Both the position numbers and the translations under genes were made by a program. Below the pieces are notes generated by a model. The model was not told the origin of the DNA. It searched no databases and saw nothing but the letters and a program-made list of their open reading frames with translations. Positions 47,995 through 58,012 of a DNA stretch of 64,000 nucleotides are shown here, piece by piece; position 1 is the stretch's first letter, and every line of letters starts with the position of its first letter. The DNA comes from an uncultured Dokdonia sp. GTDB lineage: Bacteria > Bacteroidota > Bacteroidia > Flavobacteriales > Flavobacteriaceae. The DNA is taken from positions 1-64,000 of the forward strand of contig NZ_CANLNH010000003.1 in the NCBI RefSeq assembly GCF_947492535.1. The letters run 5' to 3'.

Positions 47995-49059
47995 ATGCTA
48001 AAACCTTTAACATCGCTTCGTTTTGTATTTGCTTACATGGTTTTTTCTGGCCATTTAGGAGGACTATTTCTTTCTTATAACGAAGGGTTTTTAACAGACA
48101 CCTTTGCGAGTTACTTATCTATGAGCGAAGGATATTTAGGGGTGAGCTTTTTCTTTATCCTAAGCGGGTTTATTCTATCTTATAAATACAAAGAAGCATT
48201 TCTAGAAAAAAGTATAAAATTTAAGGATTTCATATTGGCAAGGGTTTTTAGAATATATCCATTACATCTATTCACCTTTGGGATTGCATTTTTTCTTTCG
48301 TATTATGGTAGGTTAGGAGATTTGACATTTTGGTTAAAGTCATTATCTAATACTCTTTTAGTACAAAGCTTTATTCCTGTAAAGGAGTATTTCTTTTCTT
48401 TTAATGGGGTTTCTTGGAGTATTTCTAATGAAATGTTTTTCTATACCCTTTTCCCTGTATTACTTCTTACCGTTGCTGTATTGAGGAAATACATCGTTTT
48501 TATTCTATTATTACCCGTCGTTATTATAGCGATACAACCTACTACAGATACACATCATTGGGTGTATTATATCAATCCATTTTTTAGAGTATTTGATTTT
48601 ATTTTGGGAATTTTACTATACGATTTTTATCTGCGATATAAGGAGAATGCATGGGTGAAGCATAATGCAACATTACTTGAGAGTTTTGCGATTGTTTTTT
48701 TCTTAGCTTGTTACTTTTTCCGTTCAGGAATTTCTCAAGATTTTAGGTGGTCTATTTATTATTGGATTCCTATGACGTTCTTAATTTTTATATTTTCAAT
48801 CCAACGCGGGTATATCTCTCATATTTTATCGAAAAGAGTACTTATTTGGTTAGGAGAAATAAGTTTTGCTTTTTATATGATACATCAGTTAGTGATCCAA
48901 GTATTATGGATTATTAACTATAAGTTTCGTCTTTTTGAAAATGGATATGTACTCATTGCTATAGCATTGATAATTTCAATTTTAGGCAGCGGACTCCTAT
49001 ATCGTTATTTTGAAAAACCGCTCAATATTTATTTACGTAAAAAATACATTCATAAGTGA
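47995..49059 (+). CDS. Acyltransferase 3 family membrane protein
   Basis: MLKPLTSLRFVFAYMVFSGHLGGL; VSFFFILSGFILSYKYKEAF. Confidence 0.88.
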   Translation: MLKPLTSLRFVFAYMVFSGHLGGLFLSYNEGFLTDTFASYLSMSEGYLGVSFFFILSGFILSYKYKEAFLEKSIKFKDFILARVFRIYPLHLFTFGIAFFLSYYGRLGDLTFWLKSLSNTLLVQSFIPVKEYFFSFNGVSWSISNEMFFYTLFPVLLLTVAVLRKYIVFILLLPVVIIAIQPTTDTHHWVYYINPFFRVFDFILGILLYDFYLRYKENAWVKHNATLLESFAIVFFLACYFFRSGISQDFRWSIYYWIPMTFLIFIFSIQRGYISHILSKRVLIWLGEISFAFYMIHQLVIQVLWIINYKFRLFENGYVLIAIALIISILGSGLLYRYFEKPLNIYLRKKYIHK

Positions 49060-50207
49060 ATCATATCGCCTACATAACGTCAGAATACCCACATCCTGAT
49101 ACACCACCAGCAGGAGGGATAGGATCATTTATAAAAATGATGGCTACCTCATTGGTGAAAAATGAATATCAGGTTACTATTTTTTTATGTTTGTCTTCAC
49201 GAGATAAGATATGGTTTGATGAAGCCATACGTATTGTAGAAATTAAAGGAGTATCTCCTTCACGATTTTCAGCAATAAAGGATCGTTTTAGAATACGTAG
49301 TCGCGTCAAAAAACATATCAAAGCAGACCAGATAGACCTTATTGAAGCTCCTGATTGGGAAGGTTTACATGCCTTTTTTAATTTCAAAATTCCGGTAGTA
49401 ACAAGAATCCATGGTTCTATTACATACTTTAACCATCTTCAAGGAATATCAAAACCTAGATTACTATATTACTTAGAGAAAATGGCTATAAATAAGTCTA
49501 AAAAAGTAATTGCGGTGAGTGAGTTTTCTGGAAAAATTACTGAAAGTGTATTTGAGTTTCCGTGTCTTAATTTTGAAGTTGTATATAATGGAATCGATAC
49601 AGATGCTTTTGGTACGTTATTGGCAAATACTTCAGAGAATCAAAACATTCTCTATTTTGGCACTTTAGTTCGTAAAAAAGGAATGATGGCATTAGCACAT
49701 ATCTTTAATATACTTCATACCATAAACCCCAAAGCAACCTTAACGCTAGTAGGGAAAGATGCGGTAGACTTTATAGAAAAGAAATCTACTTGGGAAGTGA
49801 TGCAAACTATTTTAACTCCATCTGCGTTATGTAATGTTCATTATAAAGGAGTTGTTCCTTATGAAGAGATGTCTCAAATGATTTCTCAATCGGCTATTTG
49901 TGTATTTCCAAGTTTTGCAGAAGCATTTCCTATTTCCTGGTTAGAAGCTATGGCGATGGAAAAACCCATTGTAGCATCCTCTATAGGATGGGCAAACGAG
50001 TCTATAGAAGATACAAAATCTGGGTTATTAGAATATCCAGATAAATACCAAGCCTTTGCTCAAAAAATAAATAGATTACTCACAGATACCTCTTATGCAT
50101 TGCGATTGGGCAAAAATGCAAAACAACGTGTGATAGATTTCTTTGATCAGAAAAAGCTGGTTGTACAGAATATAGATGTATACAAAAATGTAATAGGGCA
50201 TGAATAA
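49056..50207 (+). CDS. Glycosyltransferase family 4
   Basis: AYITSEYPHPDTPPAGGIGSFIKMMA; FPSFAEAFPISWLEAMAMEKPIVASSIGW. Confidence 0.9.
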   Translation: MNHIAYITSEYPHPDTPPAGGIGSFIKMMATSLVKNEYQVTIFLCLSSRDKIWFDEAIRIVEIKGVSPSRFSAIKDRFRIRSRVKKHIKADQIDLIEAPDWEGLHAFFNFKIPVVTRIHGSITYFNHLQGISKPRLLYYLEKMAINKSKKVIAVSEFSGKITESVFEFPCLNFEVVYNGIDTDAFGTLLANTSENQNILYFGTLVRKKGMMALAHIFNILHTINPKATLTLVGKDAVDFIEKKSTWEVMQTILTPSALCNVHYKGVVPYEEMSQMISQSAICVFPSFAEAFPISWLEAMAMEKPIVASSIGWANESIEDTKSGLLEYPDKYQAFAQKINRLLTDTSYALRLGKNAKQRVIDFFDQKKLVVQNIDVYKNVIGHE

Positions 50208-51540
50208 GAAAGTACTAGTCATCACACCATTCTTTGCTCCAGAAACACATGCTGCTGTTTTTAGAGCACATAAACTCGTGAAGTACCTAAAACGCATGGG
50301 ATGGCAACCATATGTTATTACAGTAGCGACTAATTATGAGTATAATGAAGACCCGTCTTTATTAGAAGAATTGAAAGACATTCCTATTTACAGAACAAAA
50401 TATATAGAACCTAGTATACGTGGTGTGAAAATGGCTTTAGGAGGCGCAGATAGAACTTATAAAACATTAAAAGAACAAGGCATATTTGATCAACCTAACG
50501 ATATAACGAATAGCAATACTACTGCTGTATCAAAACCAACGCTTACCTCTAAACTTTATCACTATATTCTTAATAGATATCTAAAAAATCCTGATCGATT
50601 TTGGACATGGAAAAGAGGTGCTATTACCCTCGCTAAAAAATTAATAAGAGAAGAAGATATAGGTACGGTATTTACAACCACACTCCCGTTTACAGCAAAT
50701 GAGATAGGAATTGAATTAAAAAAGACAATGCCTATCCAGTGGGTAGCAGATTTTAGAGATCCTATTACGTATGGAAAGAGATTTCATTCATCTATTCCTA
50801 AGGTCTATGCAAAACAAAAACGTATTCAAGATCTAACATTTCAATATGCAGATAAGATAGTAGGTACTTCATCATCTTATGGAATGATATTTCATGACCA
50901 ATACGCAGGCGAATATGATGAAAAATTTGAGTTCATTCCTACGGGAATTGATGATGATTATATTCCAACACCACAAATAGAAAAAGCAAATACCTTAGTA
51001 TTTGTAGGAGAGTACTTAAAAGAATACAAAGATTCCTTTTTTAAGATTTATAAACAAGCAATAAAAGATCTCCCAATTACGCAAATTCCTCAAATACAAA
51101 TTATAGGTAATAAAGAGATCAATGAACGTGTTGGATTGCCTTATGTAGAAGCATTAGAACTTTCAGATTATGTTACTTTTTATGATCATATGCCGCAATC
51201 ACAATTGTATACTATGATAGAAAAAGCGGCATATGTTTTATTGATTAATGGCGATAAGGCCTATTGGTGGTGTGTATTTGCAAAGCTTATAGACTATATA
51301 GCTCTTCAAAAACAAGTGTTGGCATTTGTACCAGAAATTAGTGAGGCGAAGAAAGAGCTTATGAAAGCAAATACAGCTACGTTTTTGAAATTTAATGAAG
51401 AAGATAGTGTTGAGAAGTTAAGAGCTATTTTTAAAAATCCACAAACCATTCAAAAACCAAATACCGCCTACTGCAAACGTTATTTAGCTTCCTCTCAGGT
51501 ACAAGCTTTTATCAACATATTTGAAGCATTACACTCATGA
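50200..51540 (+). CDS. Glycosyltransferase, GT4-like
   Basis: VLVITPFFAPETHAAVFRAHKLVKYLKRMGWQPYVIT; WVADFRDPITYGKRF. Confidence 0.8.
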   Translation: MNKKVLVITPFFAPETHAAVFRAHKLVKYLKRMGWQPYVITVATNYEYNEDPSLLEELKDIPIYRTKYIEPSIRGVKMALGGADRTYKTLKEQGIFDQPNDITNSNTTAVSKPTLTSKLYHYILNRYLKNPDRFWTWKRGAITLAKKLIREEDIGTVFTTTLPFTANEIGIELKKTMPIQWVADFRDPITYGKRFHSSIPKVYAKQKRIQDLTFQYADKIVGTSSSYGMIFHDQYAGEYDEKFEFIPTGIDDDYIPTPQIEKANTLVFVGEYLKEYKDSFFKIYKQAIKDLPITQIPQIQIIGNKEINERVGLPYVEALELSDYVTFYDHMPQSQLYTMIEKAAYVLLINGDKAYWWCVFAKLIDYIALQKQVLAFVPEISEAKKELMKANTATFLKFNEEDSVEKLRAIFKNPQTIQKPNTAYCKRYLASSQVQAFINIFEALHS

Positions 51541-52418
51541 AAGGATTTTCTATAATCATACCAACCCTGAATAGAACAGCTTTTCTGTTAGATACTTTAA
51601 AAGATCTTGTGGTGCAGCATTTTGAGCACCCTTTTGAGATTGTTATTGTAGATCAGTCAGAAGAAAAAGATCAAGAGGTGCTCACCTATATCAATGATTT
51701 TGATTTTATTAAATACCATCATATCACAAGCTTTAAAGGACTTCCAGAAGCTAGGAACTATGGTGCTACTATGGCTATGTATGAGTATCTTTTATATCTT
51801 GATGATGATATCAGGTGCGGCTCTGATTTATTGACGCAGCACTTTATTTTTTTAGATGCTAAAGAAATTAGTATGGTTGCAGGCGGAATCACAGAAAAAT
51901 TTAAAACAAATACAGAAAGTGAGATAGGGAAATTTGTGTCTCTGACTGCAAATCCCCTACGAGGCTTTCATCTGGAAGGACAAAAAGAAGTAGACCACGC
52001 AGGGGGAGGAAATTTCTCTGTAAAGAAAAGTATCTATACGCAAGTCGGTGGTATTGATGAGCAACTCACCAAAGGAGCAGCCCTTTATGAAGAGACAGAT
52101 TTCTGTTTGCGTTTAAAAAAAGCAGGTCATACCATTTTTTATAATCATAAAGCGCATATGACACATCTAGCTGCTGAAACTGGGGGTTGCAGAGTATTAG
52201 ATATTCGTAAATATATATATTCGCTTTCGCGAAATCGTACTATTGTTATTCATAGGCATTTACCGTGGCATCATAAAATAACAGCAGGTTTATATCTCAT
52301 AAAACTGATCGTTTCCTACACAATCGCATATAAAGACCTTAGTATTTTTAAAAGTTATTATAATGGCAAGAAAGAAGGAAAGGAAGTTGCTAAACAACCT
52401 TCATTAAGAACCGTATAA
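51537..52418 (+). CDS. Glycosyltransferase family 2
   Basis: FSIIIPTLNRTAFLLDTLKDL; ARNYGATMAMYEYLLYLDDDI. Confidence 0.9.
   Translation: MKGFSIIIPTLNRTAFLLDTLKDLVVQHFEHPFEIVIVDQSEEKDQEVLTYINDFDFIKYHHITSFKGLPEARNYGATMAMYEYLLYLDDDIRCGSDLLTQHFIFLDAKEISMVAGGITEKFKTNTESEIGKFVSLTANPLRGFHLEGQKEVDHAGGGNFSVKKSIYTQVGGIDEQLTKGAALYEETDFCLRLKKAGHTIFYNHKAHMTHLAAETGGCRVLDIRKYIYSLSRNRTIVIHRHLPWHHKITAGLYLIKLIVSYTIAYKDLSIFKSYYNGKKEGKEVAKQPSLRTV
52220..52240. repeat. Dispersed palindrome variant, copy 13, in-frame in GT2 (peptide SLSRNRT)
   Basis: TTCGCTTTCGCGAAATCGTAC, sharing the CGCGAAATCG half of the long element at 61488. Confidence 0.9.
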
Positions 52419-52425
52419 AGGTATC

Positions 52426-53547
52426 ATGGACAAAAGAAACCTATTAATTCTATCATACGATTATCCTCCATCTACTGGGGGTATTGCTCGTTTATGTCAT
52501 GAGATTACTATAGGGATGTCTTCTTTTTATGATACGATAACAATATTAACAGTAGATATACCGGTTACTGCAACACCTTATAGTACAACTCAAGTAGAAA
52601 TCATACGCTTGCCTCCTAAACGTATACAATGCGAATTAGCAACCATACGCACTATACGTAAGATTAAAAACAAGCAATCCTATGATGTTATATGTGGTAT
52701 TTGGCATCCAGAAGCATTGCTTGCTTTTTTGGGAGGAATGCGGAATATATACATATTAGGACATGGCGCTGAATTTTTAGCAGGAAATGCTACGATTAGA
52801 AAACGATTCTGGTTGCCGATATATGCAAAATGGGTCTTAGGAAAAGCCAAAAAAATCATTACGAATAGTCATTATACAAAAGGATTGGTAACATATATTC
52901 GACCTAATGCTCGTGTCGAAGCATTACCTCTTGCAGTAAACCATACATTTTTTACACCTCAGGAATCTAAGCAAAAAACTGATGATGATGTTATACGTTT
53001 TGTAACAGTATCTCGGGTTTTAAAATTTAAAGGCCATGGTTTTATTTTAAAAACATTTGAAGCCCTTCCTGAAAAAGTACAATCTAAAATAGAATGGCAT
53101 ATAGCAGGCACAGGTCCTTATCTAAATGAGCTTAAAAGAATGATAGATGCTTCTCCTATAAAACCTCAAATTCATCTTCATGGATTTATTCCAGATGCAG
53201 AACTTCCTAACTTTTATAATACAAAAGATGTATTTATACTAGCGACAAGAGAAGAAGAAACATCCAATCAAGTAGAAGGGTTTGGATTAGTATTTCTAGA
53301 GGCACAATCTTGCGGGATTCCAGCTATAGGAACAAACACAGGTGGAATTTCTGATGCGATAGATGCTGGAAATGGAGGGTGGTTATTTGAACAAGACAAT
53401 CGGGAGGCATTACAGGATATACTCACATCCATTATAGATACTCCAGAGCTTATAGATAAACAAGCTATAAAAGCAAGAGAGCGCGTACTTCAAAAAAGTA
53501 CGTGGGAACTTTATGCTAAACAATTACATAAAATTCTTTCGGAGTGA
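52426..53547 (+). CDS. Glycosyltransferase family 4
   Basis: LILSYDYPPSTGGIARLCHEI; VSRVLKFKGHGF; EVEGFGLVFLEAQSCGIPAIGTNTGGISDAI-like region. Confidence 0.9.
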   Translation: MDKRNLLILSYDYPPSTGGIARLCHEITIGMSSFYDTITILTVDIPVTATPYSTTQVEIIRLPPKRIQCELATIRTIRKIKNKQSYDVICGIWHPEALLAFLGGMRNIYILGHGAEFLAGNATIRKRFWLPIYAKWVLGKAKKIITNSHYTKGLVTYIRPNARVEALPLAVNHTFFTPQESKQKTDDDVIRFVTVSRVLKFKGHGFILKTFEALPEKVQSKIEWHIAGTGPYLNELKRMIDASPIKPQIHLHGFIPDAELPNFYNTKDVFILATREEETSNQVEGFGLVFLEAQSCGIPAIGTNTGGISDAIDAGNGGWLFEQDNREALQDILTSIIDTPELIDKQAIKARERVLQKSTWELYAKQLHKILSE

Positions 53548-54635
53548 TAGCAGATCAATATTATATGACCACGTTCTTTACTGTAATTACAGTGCTGTCT
53601 CTTATTGGGGTTTTACCTCTATTACGTTATAGAACGCTTGAAAAATTCCCAGAAGGTAACTTGCTTGTAGGAACCATACTACTACTCATTATCGTAACGC
53701 TGTTCATAGGATTAAGAAACCCTTTTGGGAGTTGGCGTTATTATGGTGACACCTATAAATACACAACAATTTACCTGAATATTCAACGTGACCCTCTATG
53801 GGAATCAGGGAAAGATTTTGGTTTCTATTACTATATGAAATTACTGGCGAAGTTTTTTAGTATACAAACATTTTATCTAATTACTGCCATATTGTATGTG
53901 TTTCCAGTTTACTTTTCATTTCAAAAATGGTTTAAAAAATATGCTTTTTTTGCGGTGGTGATGTATGTTACTTCTATGTCTTTCTGGCCATTTGGAATTA
54001 ATGGAATGCGTAATGGATTAGCAACTTCTTTTTTTATTTTCGCTTTAGCTTTTTATAATAGAAAATGGATAATGTATGCGATAATTGCATTGTCTATTAG
54101 CTTTCATACCAGTATGTTGCTGCCAACATTGGCACTTATTATTGCTCAATTTTATAAGAATACAAAAGTATTATTAGGTCTTTGGTTAGTAAGTATCCCG
54201 ATAAGCTTCTTATTTGGTAAAAGATTGCTTACCGTGATTAACTTCTTAGTCACTTCCTCTATAGGATTGGTAGATGATAGAGGAGATTTTAGTGCTATTG
54301 ATAGCGGGGTATTTGCGAGATCGTCTTTTAGGATAGATTTTATTATCTATAGCGGGATTGTTATTTATTTAGGGTATTATTTTATCTATAAATATCACTT
54401 TAAAAACGCTTTTTATTCAAAGCTTCTTAACCTCTATATCATTTCAAATACCATCTGGCTGTATTTTATATATTTCCCATACACAAACCGAGTAGCCTAT
54501 TTATCTTGGTTTTTAATACCAATACTCATAGTATACCCAATTATATATGCTAATAATTTAAAAAACCAATCCTATTTTATGGCAGGCGCTATCTTTGTAA
54601 GTCTGTTTTTTGTTTGGTTACTCACCTATTTATAA
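53544..54635 (+). CDS. EpsG-family (Wzy-like) polysaccharide polymerase
   Basis: Multi-TM; FIGLRNPFGSWRYYGDTYKY; FGINGMRNGLATSFFIFALAFY; ISFHTSMLLP. Confidence 0.8.
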   Translation: MIADQYYMTTFFTVITVLSLIGVLPLLRYRTLEKFPEGNLLVGTILLLIIVTLFIGLRNPFGSWRYYGDTYKYTTIYLNIQRDPLWESGKDFGFYYYMKLLAKFFSIQTFYLITAILYVFPVYFSFQKWFKKYAFFAVVMYVTSMSFWPFGINGMRNGLATSFFIFALAFYNRKWIMYAIIALSISFHTSMLLPTLALIIAQFYKNTKVLLGLWLVSIPISFLFGKRLLTVINFLVTSSIGLVDDRGDFSAIDSGVFARSSFRIDFIIYSGIVIYLGYYFIYKYHFKNAFYSKLLNLYIISNTIWLYFIYFPYTNRVAYLSWFLIPILIVYPIIYANNLKNQSYFMAGAIFVSLFFVWLLTYL

Positions 54636-54638
54636 GCG

Positions 54639-55544
54639 ATGGATAGTACTATACTCATATCAATTTGTACCGCTACTTATAATAGAAGTGAGCTCCTCCC
54701 AATACTCTATAGAAGTCTTGAAGCGCAAATAATTACCAATTTTGAATGGATTGTAATAGATGATGGAAGTACAGATACTACAGATCAGGTACTGAATGAA
54801 CTTATACAAAATGCATCTTTCCCAATACAATATTACAAACAAGAAAATCAAGGAAAACATATTGCGATCAATACTGGGGTTTCTAAAGCAAAAGGAGAAT
54901 TCTTCTTTATCGTAGATAGTGATGATAGATTACCCTCAGATGCAATAGCAATTCTTAGTAAGAAAGTGCAACACATAAAAGACCATACTGAAATAGCAGG
55001 AGTAGTAGGACTAAAATGCTATTTTAACAAACAAGTTGTAGGATCCTCTTCTTTAGAAAGGGATACCATCTGCGATATATTTGATTATCGCTATACACAT
55101 AAAGTCAAAGGCGATAGAGCAGAGGTTTTTAAAACATCTATTTTAAAGCAATACCCATTTCCAAAGTTTGCAGAAGAAAAATTCCTTCCAGAAAGTATTG
55201 TTTGGAATCGAATAGGACAACACTATCAAATGTTGTTTTTTAATGAAAATGTATATGAATGTGAATATTTAGCAGATGGACTATCTGCACGATCTATACT
55301 TTTAAGAAGAAAATACCCAAAAGGAGTTATTCATTTATACGCAGAGCTTGGTGCTATCATTAAAATTGGTCTAGTAAATAGATGCAAAGCGTATATCAAT
55401 TTTTGGAGATTCTTTTTTTGTGATAAGAGTAGTATGTTTCACCATATACAATTATTAAAAAAGCAATACGTCTCTTTTTTGTGGATTCCTGTAGGAATGC
55501 TTTTTTATCTAAAAGATTGTCTCACCCAAAAGAAGGATATATGA
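54639..55544 (+). CDS. Glycosyltransferase family 2
   Basis: ISICTATYNRSELLPILYRSLEAQ; WIVIDDGSTDTT; FFIVDSDDRLP. Confidence 0.92.
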   Translation: MDSTILISICTATYNRSELLPILYRSLEAQIITNFEWIVIDDGSTDTTDQVLNELIQNASFPIQYYKQENQGKHIAINTGVSKAKGEFFFIVDSDDRLPSDAIAILSKKVQHIKDHTEIAGVVGLKCYFNKQVVGSSSLERDTICDIFDYRYTHKVKGDRAEVFKTSILKQYPFPKFAEEKFLPESIVWNRIGQHYQMLFFNENVYECEYLADGLSARSILLRRKYPKGVIHLYAELGAIIKIGLVNRCKAYINFWRFFFCDKSSMFHHIQLLKKQYVSFLWIPVGMLFYLKDCLTQKKDI

Positions 55545-56620
55545 AACTTTTACATGTCATTAATTCACTTCATTTTGGAGGAGCAGAAAAACTACTTGTA
55601 GATACGATTCCTAAATTTATAGAGCGTGGTATAGCTACAGATGTCCTAGTATTACATGCTGAAAAGACATTTTTTTATAAAGAGTTAGCGCAAAAATACC
55701 AAGTAAAAATAGTCACTATAAAGAAACGTAATCTTTACAGCCCGCTTCACAGTATTCAATTACGAAAGTATAGTAAAGAATATGACATTATACATGTACA
55801 CTTATTTCCAAGTTTGTACTGGGTAGCATTATCAACATTATTTTTAAAGAATCACGCAAAACTTGTTGTAACAGAGCATAATACAAATAATAGAAGAAGG
55901 AATTTTATTCTTCTAAAGTATCTAGATAGATATATCTATAAAAAGTATGACAAGGTGATCGCTATTTCTAAAGGAGTAAAAGAAAACCTATACAATCACC
56001 TTAAGGAAAGAAGTGAAGGTATTATTACCATCCCTAATGGTATACCTACTGAAATATTTAGGGAATCTATAGGTCTTTCAAAGCGTGATTTAGGTATTCC
56101 TGAAAATGCAAAAGTGATCATTCAGGTGGCTAGTTTTACAGCACAAAAAGACCAAGATACTCTTCTTAAAGCAATGTCTATATTACCAGAAGAAGTACAT
56201 GTGTTATTGGTAGGAGATGGAGTGTTAAGAGAAGAAAAAGAAGTACTTGCCCGTACTTTAGAAATAGATGATAGAGTTCATTTTTTAGGATATCGTACAG
56301 ATATTCCCCAGCTCTTGAAATTAGCAGATGTGAGTGTACTTTCTTCACATTATGAAGGTTTTGGACTTGCTATTGTAGAAGGGATGGCTTCTGGAAATCC
56401 ATGTATAGGATCTGATGTTAGTGGCTTATCTGAAGTTATTGGTGAAGCAGGAATTTTATTTGAACCAGGAAATCATGTGCAATTAAAAAATAACATAGAA
56501 CAATTACTTTATGATAAAGAATACTATCTGAAAATTCAGAAACAATGTATTGAGAGGGCACAACAGTACGACTTGTCAATAATGATAGATGCCTATGTGA
56601 ATTTATATAAAAGGCTGTAA
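55541..56620 (+). CDS. Glycosyltransferase family 4
   Basis: MKLLHVINSLHFGGAEKLLVDTI; IPNGIPTEIF; SSHYEGFGLAIVEGMASGNPCIGSDVSGLSEVI. ATGA overlap with previous gene gives start 55541. Confidence 0.92.
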   Translation: MKLLHVINSLHFGGAEKLLVDTIPKFIERGIATDVLVLHAEKTFFYKELAQKYQVKIVTIKKRNLYSPLHSIQLRKYSKEYDIIHVHLFPSLYWVALSTLFLKNHAKLVVTEHNTNNRRRNFILLKYLDRYIYKKYDKVIAISKGVKENLYNHLKERSEGIITIPNGIPTEIFRESIGLSKRDLGIPENAKVIIQVASFTAQKDQDTLLKAMSILPEEVHVLLVGDGVLREEKEVLARTLEIDDRVHFLGYRTDIPQLLKLADVSVLSSHYEGFGLAIVEGMASGNPCIGSDVSGLSEVIGEAGILFEPGNHVQLKNNIEQLLYDKEYYLKIQKQCIERAQQYDLSIMIDAYVNLYKRL

Positions 56621-56739
56621 AGCAATGGTCAATTATTCCTTTTAAAACCTATTTTTTCCGTTTCACATTCTTTTATAATGTATAGTGCATTGATGTGAAG
56701 TTTATTTGTAATATAAATTAGAGTGAATATCATCCAGTG

Positions 56740-57900
56740 ATGAAAAAAATAATTAGAGTAGCAACACATTCAGGTTCATTAGGAACCCTGTTACAAGGAC
56801 AGCTTCATTTTATGTCTGCCTATTATGAAATGATAGGCATAGGCAGTAGTGGTGATGTAACCGATGGAGAAGCAGTTATTGATACGCTGGGAAAGAAAGA
56901 AAATGTCCGAGTGATTCCTGTAGAGATGACTCGGGAAATAACACCTCTTAAAGATTTAAAAGCATTATTTCAACTTTATAAGATTTTCAAAAAAGAAAAA
57001 CCCGCTATTGTACATAGCCATACTCCAAAAGCTGGAACACTTGCAATGCTAGCAGCAAAAATTGCTAGAGTTCCAAATAGATTACATACGGTTGCAGGTT
57101 TACCACTAGTAGAAGCAACAGGAGCACGAAGACGTTTACTTAATTTTGTTGAAAAAATAACCTATGCATGTGCTACAAAAGTATATCCAAACTCCTTCGG
57201 ACTTAGAGAGATTATTCTCAACAATAAGTTTACAGACCCCCAAAAAATAAAAGTAATAGGAACTGGAAGTTCAAATGGTATCGATACGTCCCATTTCACG
57301 CCTTCTTTCTATTCAGAAGCCGATAAACATAAACTCCGCAAACAATTAACGATTAGCCCATCAGATTTTGTATATACCTTTTTAGGAAGAATAGTAAAGG
57401 ATAAAGGAATTAATGAACTAGTAAAAGCATTTAAGAATATTCAAAAAGAACATACAAATGCAAAACTACTTTTAGTAGGATACTATGATCAAGAAACAGC
57501 ACAATTACTTTTAGAAACAGAAAATGAAATAGAAACCAATAAGAGTATTATTCTCATAGGATGGCAAGAAGATGTTCGTCCATTTTTAGCAATATCTAAC
57601 GTACTCGCTTTTCCGAGTTATAGAGAAGGATTTCCAAATACAGTATTACAAGCAAGTGCTATGCAAATCCCTAGTATTGTTTCAGATATAAATGGGTGTA
57701 ATGAGATTGTAGAAGAAGGTATTAATGGAACAATTATTCCCGTAAAAAATGTACAAGCCCTGCAAAAAAGTATGGAAGAACTTTTAATTAATAAAAAATA
57801 TTATACCTATTTAGCTCAAAATGCAAGAGCGCCTATATGTGAAAAATATGAACGGAAACGCATATGGAAATCCCTTTTAGAAGAGTATGAATCATTATAA
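56740..57900 (+). CDS. Glycosyltransferase family 4
   Basis: IVHSHTPKAGTLAMLAAKIARVPNRLHTVAGLP; FPSYREGFPNTVLQASAMQIPSIVSDINGCNEIV. Confidence 0.92.
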   Translation: MKKIIRVATHSGSLGTLLQGQLHFMSAYYEMIGIGSSGDVTDGEAVIDTLGKKENVRVIPVEMTREITPLKDLKALFQLYKIFKKEKPAIVHSHTPKAGTLAMLAAKIARVPNRLHTVAGLPLVEATGARRRLLNFVEKITYACATKVYPNSFGLREIILNNKFTDPQKIKVIGTGSSNGIDTSHFTPSFYSEADKHKLRKQLTISPSDFVYTFLGRIVKDKGINELVKAFKNIQKEHTNAKLLLVGYYDQETAQLLLETENEIETNKSIILIGWQEDVRPFLAISNVLAFPSYREGFPNTVLQASAMQIPSIVSDINGCNEIVEEGINGTIIPVKNVQALQKSMEELLINKKYYTYLAQNARAPICEKYERKRIWKSLLEEYESL

Positions 57901-57912
57901 ATAAAATATCCT

Positions 57913-57957
57913 GAGTACGCTTTCGCGAACCTGTCTGCCGGCAGGCAGGAGCGTATA
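57913..57957. repeat. Dispersed palindrome, copy 14, interrupted by a 20-bp palindrome
   Basis: GAGTACGCTTTCGCGAA-CCTGTCTGCCGGCAGGCAGG-AGCGTATA. Confidence 0.95.
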
Positions 57958-58012
57958 AAGAAACAATCATAAAGCAATCATAAATATCATATCAATCAAC
58001 CCACACCCGATC

